A stretch of DNA of 64,000 bases, taken from an uncultured Butyricimonas sp. (lineage in GTDB: Bacteria > Bacteroidota > Bacteroidia > Bacteroidales > Marinifilaceae). The DNA lies in contig CALUHX010000001.1 in the NCBI GenBank assembly GCA_944320555.1, forward strand, positions 62,001 to 126,000. Direction: 5' to 3'. The position numbers and the translations under genes are program-made. Shown here in pieces: positions 19,531 through 31,500 of the stretch. The notes below the pieces were generated by a model that worked only from the letters and a program-made list of their open reading frames with translations, did not search any database and had not been told where the DNA came from. Position 1 is the stretch's first letter. Each line of letters begins with the position of its first letter.

Positions 19531-22500
19531 ATGCCAATATTTGAATATCAAGGAAAAAAATACAATGTGCGTGATGAACACATTGACAATTTTGCGAAAG
19601 ATTATCCGGATGCCACCTCAATACAGGAAAGGGACGGAAAGAAATATCGTGTGAGGTCGGCAGACTACAAGACATTCATGTCTGAAACCGTACAACCTCA
19701 ATCATCTGAACAACCTATAGAATCCGCAGCCGCACCTGTGCCTGTACAGGAAGAACCGTGGAAGCCGACAGAGCAGGAAAGAAAACAGATAGATGCCCAA
19801 ATGGAGGAGCTGCGCCGTTCAACGCAACGCACGATGTCCGAATTCAATGAGGGCATGGAAAACCTGCGTGAATACAGGGAGAAGTCCCCGTTAGGCTCAC
19901 AGACAGTCGAGAGCGGAGTCCACTTCAATCCTCAAAGTGGAGAAATGGAGCGCACTTACCTTACTCCACTCGGCAACCGTTATGGGAGCAAAGGAATAGC
20001 CGATTTGGAAAGTTTCCGTTACCGGCAGGCTGCGGATATGTCTGTCGGCGGTCAGCTCCGCAGGGCAAATCAAAGGTTGCGTGAACTGCAAGCAAAGCGT
20101 GCCGAGAGAGCCGAAGAGGTGCATTCGGAATGGCAGGAGGATTTCGAGAAAAACAAAGCTCCTCTCGCCGCAGTCCTTGCCGCAGATACCTATGTGGCAA
20201 GACAGCAGAGCGACCGGGAAAACAGTGCATTGGATGTTGCTATCCGTGAGACTGAGGAGCTGATTAAGAACCTTGAGGAGCAGAAAGACCGGGAAAGCGG
20301 TGTCGATGTCGGATTCTGGCGTGGCTTTGGCCGCACTGTCGGAGATGTCCGCACATGGGATTTCGGTATGGGAGACATGCGTGATGCGCTGACAATGCTC
20401 CATGCAGAGGACTTACAGGGAGAAGATGCCACAGAAGGTGAAAAGGAAGCCTATCAGTCAATGATGGGTGCTATCCACGAGAGAGAGAAAGCCGATGAAA
20501 TGTATGGCGGCAATGCCAACTTCTGGAATCGGGCTGGCGTGATGACGGGATATATGCCCTCATTCATGCTTGACTTCATTCTTACAGGAGGAGGATATAG
20601 CGGTCTGCAAGCAGCCGGGAGAGTATCTACAAAAGCCGCCACTAAAGTTGTCGGAGAACAGGCAATCAAGGAAATGGCGGAGCAGGGTTTCAAGACCTAT
20701 GTCAAAAACAACGGTATAAAAGGATTTGGACGGGAAGCCGCCAATTGGACTATAAAGGCTCTCGGAACGACAGCCGATGACCTCCTTGTCCGTGCGCCCC
20801 TAATGACAAACACAGTACAAGCCGGAGAAACTGCCTCTGACATAATTGACCGCAAACTCGGGAATGTTGTTGTCGGAGAGGACGGCAACTATGAATTTGC
20901 GAATGATAAGACTTGGGGAGATGCTGTCTGGCAGGGTGAAGCCAACGCTATCATCGAGAATTACTCTGAAATGTTCGGAGCGCATCTTGATCCGGTTGTC
21001 ACACTCAATAACATGAGCAAACTTGCCAACCTTATAGGGGCAAAAAGGTTGAGCGGTGTCCTTGCCAAGGCTGATGCCGGTGCTTTGAACGGTATCATGG
21101 GACAGACACATGAATTGTTCAACAAAATGGGTGTCAGTGATTATGTAGGCGAGATATCCGAGGAGTATTACGGTCAACTCTGGCGTACCATGCTCAATCT
21201 TGATGACGCATATCAACAGAATCCGGACGGAACTCGCACCAATCTGCTCCTTTCCGGTCAGTTCCACGGAGACATCTGGGGAGGCATGGCTCTCTCCATG
21301 GGGCTGATGGGAGCCGGAAAACATACACTGACTGCCGTGGACTACATGTCAGCCAAACATGGCGTGAACAAAGCGGACACCAAGGCGAATGAGTTGCTCG
21401 GCACAGAGATATGGGAGCCGATGAAAGCCACAATAGACCTCACTACCAATGAAAACATTGGTGAAATGGCCGACAATATCATCAATGACAAAGACCTTAC
21501 CAACGAGGAGAAAGCTGCCGTCCTTGACTACATGGAGCGATCTCTGTACATGAGAGGTTTCAATCTTGCCACTATGGCAAAATCCCGAAACGGTGAGCGG
21601 AATGAGGATATTCAACAGGCTGATGAAAGTTACATTGACGGATACAGTATCAACTCTCCGCAGGAGATGAACGATGCAAAGAATCTGTACGAATACCACA
21701 GACAGCAGGTATCAAATATCGTCAGTGATGAAACACTCGCCATGATTGACAGCAACCCTGTTGAAACTCTCTCCCGTCTGAACAACGGAGAAATCAACAG
21801 TTCTGAAAGAAATGCCGTCATTGACTACATCAACGCCAAGCAAGTGTATGAGGGAATGATGCAGCGTGTCCGTGACGACCTTGACGGGCGCATCGAGCAG
21901 AGCAATTCAATGGTTGATGCCCGTGTGAACCGAACGACAGGAAGAATACAGGGCGCAACCATGAAACTTGACGACCGGAAGGTCTATGTTATCAGCGGGA
22001 ACCTCGTGCCATACGATGACGGCACGGGCATAGATTTGTCGAAATCTGACAACAGCATCATTATCCGTGATGCAGAAACCGGCACACTTGAGCAGGTCGC
22101 CCCGGATGCTGTGTTGTCCGTTGACGAGTCGCAAGACCCCAACGAGCAAAAGGTGTTGGCGGCAGATGCAATCCGTCAGCAGTTCGCACAAGATGCAGCC
22201 AACAAGATTGACGGTGTGATCACATTCAATCCGGGCGACACATATACAATCTCCGGTGAGGACGGCACACAGGCACAGATACAGATTGTCGCAAACGAGA
22301 ACGGGATTGTGGATAATGGAGACGGCACTGTGAATGTGAGTGACGGCAGCGGTAACATTGTGCCAATGCCGAAAGACTTCATCCAACAGCAGGTTGATGC
22401 GCAGAATATTGCCCGTATAGCGGAATTCGAGCAGCAACGCACCGCCGAGAACCTTGCAAAAGAACAGGCGGCGTTTGAGGCGCAGAGACCGCAATATGCA

Positions 22501-25500
22501 CTTAACGACCTCGTCACCCTGCAAGATGAGAATGGAAATGTTATCCACGGACAGATCGCCGACATCATGGATGCAGACGGCAGATATGTTGTTGATGTGG
22601 ATAGTCCGATAAACGGCAAGTATGCGCCAAGTCTCACCAGAGAGGAACTTGACAACATGCTTGTCGAATACAATGGTGTGGCATACGAGCGTCCCCGTGT
22701 GGATTCTCCGGCAAATACCGAAACTCCGGAGACTACCGAAACAGATAATCATGACAACTCCGCAGGCGAAACCTTGCAAGGTAACATGCAAGGATCTGCG
22801 CTTGACCGCATACCTAAAGACGAACAGGGACAGCCCATCTATGAACAGGTTGACTCCGATACCGCATGGGATGCCATTGTCGAGCAGACAGAAGGTGATG
22901 AGGCTATGGCGCAGAATGTCGCAGACGCAATGGTGACTGACAAAGAAGCTGAACTGAATAAAATTGAGAAAGCCAAACCGAAAGGCGGAGTTTCCATTGC
23001 GGAGAAGATTGCCGCTGAAAGGGAGCGCAAGGCAGCTGTCGATGCAGCCCGTCAGCAGGTTGAAATATGGAAGAAGATTGCAGGGACAGCCAACCGCAGG
23101 AAACAGGCTGTAGAGGCTGAACGCAGACGGGCAGCTGATGAAGCCGCAGCACTCCGCAGAGCAGAGGAGGAAAGACTTCGTGCCGAGCGTGAGGAAGCGG
23201 AAAGAATCGAAAGAGAAGCCCTGAACGGTGTGCCGGATATGGTGGACGATGTTCCGAAAGATGCCAGAGCAAGAGGATACAGGCGTGTAAACGGTCACAA
23301 GATTGACAGGCAGGAGCCGATACCTGTAATACAGGGCAAGGAGGTAGCAGTCAAGTTTAGCGACAACACCATACCAAGCGGTCATATAGCCGTCATAGAT
23401 GCAAGCATGTTGCAGCCGAGCCACATTGCAGGTATGCGTAATCCCCTGCATTTTATTGACGAGGCGCAGCCGAAAGAGCGCATTGATGAAGCAAGCGTCC
23501 TGTCGGCGCAGAAAATTGCCGGGAACATCAGACCGGAGGAAATCACATCGTCCGTCACAGCCTACACAGGCGCACCTACCGTCAATGTGCGGGGAGAAGT
23601 GATACAGGGTAACAACCGCAGTGCCGCACTCCGTGACATGTGGGACGGCTACAAGGAACAAGCTGAAAAGTACAGGCAATATCTGAAAGAACACGCACAG
23701 GACTTCGGACTGACACCGGAAGCCATTGACAATGTAGAAAAACCGGTGCTTGTCAATATGCTTGATGTTGACGACAATACTGCCATTGCGCTTGGTCAGT
23801 ATGTCGCACAGGACACAGAAAGCGGAGGAACTGAACGCATAAAGCCGAAGAATGCTTTGCAGAGGATGGGCAATGATATGCGCTCTTTTGCAAATCTCCT
23901 CTTGCAATCAACAGACGATGACACCTCTTTTGCCGGACTTGTGGACAGGAACGGTGACGAGGTTTTAAAATGGATGAACCAGAGAGGTTACATCACCCCC
24001 ACACAGTACAAGAGTGCATTTGATAGCAAGGGCAACATTACTGCTGAGGCAAAGAATGACCTGCGAGGGATAATGTACCAGAGCATTTTCAAGGACGGCA
24101 GTACCAGACTTGAGGAAATGTTCAACCTCATGCCTGCCAAGGCGCAGAAAGCCATTCTTGCAACTGCATACAGAGATTATGACAGCCCCGGAGCGGAGCG
24201 CATGGTTGAGGAGATACAGAATTCAATCCGGGCATACTACGCCTTGTCGCAGGACAGTCAGTTTGCGGAAGCCAAGAATTTCAAGGAGGCACGCATGGCC
24301 GTTGAGGTTTGGAAAAGGCAGTACCAGATTGACGATGCTACAGGAGGAAGTTATCTCCCGGCAGAAAATTACAGTAACTTTGCCTTGCATTTGGCAACAA
24401 TGTACAAGGGAGAAAGCCAAGGCTTAATCCAAGGCACATTCAACAAACTGTATGACCTTGTACAAGGCACACAGGAAGAAAATCTGTTCGAGCAGCCGGA
24501 CAACACACCACGCTCGCTTGCGCAGGCTATTAACGAAGCATTAAATATTGACTACAATGGACAACAGCGAAGCAATGTATTGGCTGGCGATAGTACAGCA
24601 AGCCAACGAGGGCAGCAAGGAGGCGATGGATCTCCTGCTCCAAGAGAACGAACTGAGGTCGGATACGGGACTGCCGACAATACAGGAGGAACTGAAAGCG
24701 GTGGCGGAGAGGTCGAAATAGACGAGTCCGCAGAAGAAGCCGCACTATCTTCCCGTGTAGAAGTTCTTGATGACGACCGGGAGGAGAGCAACGGGGAATA
24801 CCCGACTTACAAGCGCAGCATCATAATTGACGGTAAGCATACCGCCATACAGGTTGATGAGCCTAACGAGAAAGGCGAATACACCGGTTCATACTTCGAG
24901 TATGACGGCAAGCGTTTCGCCGGTATTCCCGAAGTAGTAGGCTACATTGACACTACCCCTACCCCCACTCTGGGACAAAAGGTGGCGGAAGCTGAGAAGC
25001 AGGTAAACACAAATCCGACAGAGCCGCAGAAAGAAGCCGGGAATTACAGGAAGGGACATGTACAGGTAGGAACTTTCGATGTGACTATCGAGAATCCGAA
25101 AGGATCCGTCCGCAGCGGTATTGATGCGGACGGCAATAAGTGGTCGGTCACGATGAACAACTCATACGGATACATTCGTGGCACGGAGGGTGTTGATGGA
25201 GACCATATAGATGTGTTCCTTTCCGACAACATTGACGGGTGGAACGGCAGTCGTGCGTTTGTCATTGACCAATACAATGAGGACGGCACATTTGACGAGC
25301 ACAAGGTAATGCTTGGCTTCAATGATGCTGACGAGGCACAATCAGCCTTTGCAAGCAACTATGACAAGGAATGGGCAGAAAAGCGCAAACTTGTCTGCAC
25401 TCCTGTAACCATTGACGAGTTCGAGAAATGGATTAACAGCAGCCACCGCAAGACAAAGCCTTTTGCCGAGTACAAGACTGTCAAGAAAAAAACTGAAATG

Positions 25501-28500
25501 CCCGGCTATGAAAACAAACCGGACGGATATACGGTTGAAAGGCGTTTCCATAAGAAGAACGGCACATACATCCATGCCGTCAAGTTCACGGAACAGATGC
25601 CCCGTGAGCGTTTTCTGGAACTGAAGAAACGAGTAAAGGATTTCGGCGGATATTATTCCTCTTTTGGGAAAGGCGGCTTCATTTTCGACAATGAGGCGGA
25701 TGCCGATAAATTCGCCCAGGCTGTACTTGACCCGACCGGAGAGCAACTTGACGATGCCGCACCGGTCTCCATTGCGGATCTGCGAGAGATTACAGCCACC
25801 AAATCCGAGAGTGACATTCAACCAATAGGACATGGCGCATTCGGAGATATTTATGACCAATTCAAGGGCAAGGCGCAGGAAGCCATAGCATTTCTGTCCG
25901 AGAAACAAGGTGGAGAAGCCATTGGTGCGCTGCATCATAAAGATGTCGGCGATATTGACCTTGTGTGGGGAAATGAAGGCACAGGACACAGTGACGGATT
26001 CGGTCTTGCCAAACTTGTGAAATATCATCCGGAAGTCTTAAATGACCTGCAAGGTCTCATTGACGACATGCATGTCGTCAGCAGAAATGCCAATCGAATC
26101 AATCTTGAAAGCGACACTCATAAAGCCGCTGTCCGGCTTGAATGGGACGGAGAGAAGAAAAATTGGCTACTTACAGCCTTTGAAAAAGAAAACAGTGTCC
26201 GTGACAATACGACAGACACTGGCACGACCGTTACCGGCAAGCAGAATGACACAGCTACTCTGCGAAACACTGTTTCTATTGGCAAAAATACGGAAGAAAG
26301 TAAAGAAAAGCAAGGGGAAGAGGTGGAATTGTCGGAGAAAATGGAGGATAATGCCCCGTTCCCGGAGGAAGTGGAGTTTTATGAAAAGGATGTGGCAATT
26401 GATGAGGGGAGGTTAGTGATTGGGAATGGAGAGGGGATGATAGGGTATCGCCATGCAGGAGAGTTGCCGGAAGCGGAGGGCGAATGCCAAGTGGAGAGGG
26501 CGTTTCGTGAAAACAATGCTTTTTCTTTCAGCGGTAAGGAGCGGGTTGAGACTGCCGATGATGTAGCGTTTATTTTCCGTGAGTTGGAAAATGCGTCTGT
26601 GGAGAACTCTTTCGCCGTGCTTGTCAAGGAGGGCAAACCGACTGTCGTGCATCTGGGGATGGGCGGTTTCATGAATACGCAAGTGAACACGGCAGCCATC
26701 CGGGCGGCTTACGATGCTGTCGGAGCGGACAAAATTTATTTTGTGCATAACCATCCTTCCGGAGCGTTGAGGTGCAGCCGCGAGGACATGGAGATGCTCC
26801 GGACGGTGAAAGGGATGTTCGGCAGGGGTGTAGTACAGGATGGTATCATTATTGACACGGCATCGGGGCAGTACGGCATTTTTACCGAGGAGGGAAACCA
26901 TGAGGCGGCAAGCATGCCGGAAGGCGTGGCGCGTTTCCCGTTGAAGTTGTATTCTTTCGACCGCCAGGTGTTTTCGAGAGACTATGACCTGGCACAGTTG
27001 CGGCAGGTTCGCAGTTCGGAAGATGTAGCGGCGTTCGTGTCCTCGCAACGGATGGGTCAGCGTGGAAAAACCAGTTTCCTTGTCCTTGACACGCAGAACC
27101 GCATTATCGGCAATTTACATACTTCACACGGCAACCTTGAATCCGACGGTCTTGCCGAGGAAATCGCATCCAAGGTTATCCGCTTCGGCGGGGTATCGGC
27201 TGTCGTTTACGGGAATATGGAGCTGGATCCGTCCGCCATACGGGACTTGAACCGGGAGGTGGCGCGCATATCCGGGAAGTCTGTGCGCCTGCTGGACATT
27301 GTGTCTGTGGACGGACTGAACACGATGAGCGCGGTGGATTACGGCATGCTCATGGAACGGCAGGAGGCTTATGCCCCAGAAAATGGCGATATACGTTACC
27401 GGGAAGACGGGAATGGCAATTCTCTTGTTGCCGTACACAATCTTTCTGCTGAAAAACTGGAAGAGGCATTTGACCTTGGCGGTTTCCCGATGCCGAGCAT
27501 AGCCGTGACAAAGGCGGAGGTGGGGCATACTGAGTTTGGCGAAATATCATTGATTTTCGGCAAGGAAAGCATCAACCCTGCGGACAAAAGGAACAAGGTA
27601 TATGGGGAGGACGCATGGACACCCACGTTCCCAGCTGTGGGCTATAAGCTGAACGATGACAAGACGAGCGACATCTACCGCCGGGCGAACAAGGCGGGAA
27701 ACCTGCCCTTGTTCAATCCAGTAATTTTTCATCCGGATAATTATGAACGCCACATCGAAGGCTTGGGTTCGGAAAGCCTTGTTGAACACTTCAAGGATGA
27801 CTATGGGGCGAAGCAATTGTATCTATCGGAGACCGGCAACGCAATAGAGGAATATGAGCAGCACGAGGTTGACAAGTATCTGCCCGACCAAATATCCCTT
27901 TATGAAAAGATGTTGAAAGAGATAGGCATTGAAAGGCTTAAGAATGAAAGAAATGATGTGGTAGAGAATGATGTGAAGCGGCTCATTGAAGAGCATTACA
28001 ATATTGATTTGGATGCCATGAAGCCATTCCGAGCTAAGGTTCGTATCAGCACCACGATACATAGGGCAATCGATTATACCGAAAACGGGAACAGGAAAAC
28101 AGAAAACGACATTGAAGCGACAAAGAGGAAGATTGATGAAAGGATAGACCCTAAGAAATTTGAATCATGGTTGGAAGACTTGTTTGCCGATGTTGTGGAG
28201 AAAAAGGGTATCCGCAACGACAGGGACATGTTTACCCCTTCGGGAAGCATCCGCAAGTGGGAGCAGTTGTATGATGACATTACCCTTGATTCTGTCGTGA
28301 ATGCTATGCAAAGGCAGTCTGCCCGCGGCGGGCAGGGATTGTTTAACGGCAGCATTTTCGGCGCAGCACAGCAGGAATACAAGAACATTGATGCTATCCG
28401 CAAAGAGGCAAGGGAACGTATCCGCGCCATAAGCCATGAAGATTATGAAGTTCAACGCAGTGCCATTACCGACCGGCTTTCGAATATAAAGATATCAGGT

Positions 28501-31500
28501 GTTGGTAATGGTTTTTCCGATACGATGGACATGGCAGGAAACATACAGGATGCCGTTGCCCGTTCCCATACGGCTAAAGGCATACACAAATACCTGAAAG
28601 AGTTTTATCCGAAAGTAACGATGGATACCGCCAAAGAGATAGCGGACATTGTAAAGGATATCCAGCGGATGAGCGCGCGCTATTTTGAAGCCAAGCCCTA
28701 TCGCGCTGTGAGATTTGATGAAGTGCGCCTTGCCGTATTGCCTTCAAGTACGGACAAGAAGATTGTGCAAGAACTGGAGCAGCGCGGCATCCCAGTGAGA
28801 ACTTACGAGCAAGGCAATGAAGCGCAACGCAGGCAAATCGTGGAAGAAGCCTCGGACGAGTTGAATTTGCGTTTCCGTGAAGAGGAGGATGTGAATGGAC
28901 GATTTAACGAGGAGTTAGAAGGGCTGACAGAGGAGAATGCCGACAGCACAATACTGATGTTGGGGAGACCGTCAACTGTGTTGCTTGCTGCTGGGATTCC
29001 TGACAGAAATATTGCATTGTACGGAAACAAGCTGCTCAAAAAAGCCAAGGCGCATGGGTATTCCAAGCAAGATGTGAAGGATTTGCCTCGTTATGTTGCA
29101 AATCCAATTGCAGTATTCAAAGGAAGCTATGTTGACGGTTATGCCATTTTGACCGAGATGCCCATTAACGGGAAAAATGCGCTTGTTTCTATTGACATAA
29201 GGAAAGGGGAAGTTCAAGACTTGAATTTGGTGACCTCTGTGTTTGGAAAAAACACTAAGGGTATTGTCGGCTGGCTGAATGACGGCAAATTACTTTACGC
29301 GGACAAAAAGAAAACTCTTGATTATTTAAGCTCCTCCGCTCCCATTGCGGACGCTACAAATAATCAAGAGATTTCCTCTGCCACAAAGGTAGTGAGAAAC
29401 TTCGAAAATTCCAACCTCAAGAGGGAGGAAAGAATTGATGATGACAATGTTCCTTACAAAAAGCCGACAAGAGCGGAACGCCGGGATATGGTCAAGCGAG
29501 TCAATGAGCTTGCAAAGAAACTACATCTCGATAATGTCGAGGTGGTTACAAGCATGAACGGTCTGGACGGCAAGAAAGCACGGGCGAAAGGCTTCTACAC
29601 CAAAAGTTCGCAGAAGATAACTATTGTCATACCGAACAACAGAAGTGTAGCCGATGCGGAAATGACATTGCTTCATGAGGCTGTTGCACACTACGGTCTG
29701 CGACAAATGTTCGGGAAGCATTTTGACACTTTTCTTGATAATGTATTCAACAATGCATCTGAAGATGTACGCCAAAAGATTGTTGACCTGTCAAAGAAGT
29801 ACGGTTGGGATTTCGGAAAGGCTACTGAGGAATATCTTGCCGGACTTGCCGAGCGTACAGACTTTGAGAACGCCCGAAAGACCGGGTGGTGGCAGAAGAT
29901 AAAGGATTTCTTCATCGACATGCTCCACAAGATAGGACTTCCCGATTTCAGAGGAGTTACTCTGACGGATAATGAACTCCGCTATATCCTGTGGAGAAGT
30001 TACGAGAATCTGAAAGGAAATCGGTTTGAAGATGTTTTCACTGAAGCCGCTGACACTTCTATGCAGTATGAGCTGAAAGTCGGAGAATATGCCGCCGATG
30101 TACAGGATGATACAATGTATCGTGATGGAGACCCAGAAATACATGAGAGGACATTGGCAAGAGACCGGTATGAGCAGCGTGTACGCAGCGGAATGTATCA
30201 GACGAAGGAAGCATTGCAGGACTGCATGCTCGGGCTGGAAGAAGCCATGCGGGCGATAATGGGCAACAAGAAATTCCGTGTGGAGGAAGTGCCGGATTTC
30301 GAGAACGCCTATCTGGGTGAGAACCGTCTTTCTTCCATGAATGAAAAAGAGGCTGAGGCGATGGGCAGGACATTGTTCAAACCCATGCTTGATGAGGTTG
30401 CCAAACTTGCGCCTACCAGAGCGGCAAGGGATGAACTGACTGACTACATGATGGCAAAACACGGACTTGAGCGAAATACCGTCATGGCAGAAAGGGATGC
30501 CAAGACTGAATATGAGAAACGACAGAAAGAGCACCCCAACAGCAAATTGACATTGCAGGACTTTATAGATAAGTTCAGAAAGAGGGATTATGCCGGTCTT
30601 ACCGCCCTTACCGGATATGATGATGTTGCCTCTGCGGAAGCGGAAGCCCAGCAGATGGTGAATGACTATGAATCATTGCATGACACCGCCGATTTATGGA
30701 AAAGGGTCAATGCTGTAAGCAAAGCTATACTCCAGAAGTCATACGAATGCGGAATGATGAGCAAGGCTACATACGACAGCATATCGGACATGTATGAGTT
30801 TTACATCCCTTTGCGTGGATTTGATGAAAAGACGAGTGCAGAGGCTTACTCATACCTTACACATAGACAAAGCGCATTCAACGCCCCTATCAAGAAAGCG
30901 GAGGGGCGCAGATCGAAAGCAGACGATCCATTTGCGAACCTGCAATCAATGGCAGAAAGCGCAATCATGCAGGGCAACCGCAATAAACTCGTGAAACAGC
31001 GTTTTCTGAATTTTGCGCTCAATCACCCGAGCGACCTTGTTAGCATAAATGATTTATGGTTGCAATATGATTCAGTTGCAGACGAGTGGAAACCGGTATT
31101 CCCGGACAATATCGAGGTTTCCGACAGTCCGGAAACTGTCGAACAGAAGATGCATGACTTCGAGGAAAAAATGAATCAGTTGGAGCAACAGTCTCCAGAT
31201 CTGTACAAGAGAGGCCGTGATGCAGAGAATATTCCCTACCGTGTAATTGACAGCAGGGATTTACGGCAGCATCAAGTTGTAGTCAAGCGAGGAGGACGGG
31301 ATTATGTGATTACTATCAACGGCAATCCGAGAGCAGTCCAGGCATTGAACGGGCAAACCAATCCGGATAATGACATTAGCGGATCGGTCGGCAAAATCTT
31401 ATCGTATGCCGGCGATGTCAACCGCACATTAAGCTCCTTATATACGTCATTACAACCCGATTTTGTGGCAAGTAATTTTGTTCGAGACCTAATCTATTCC

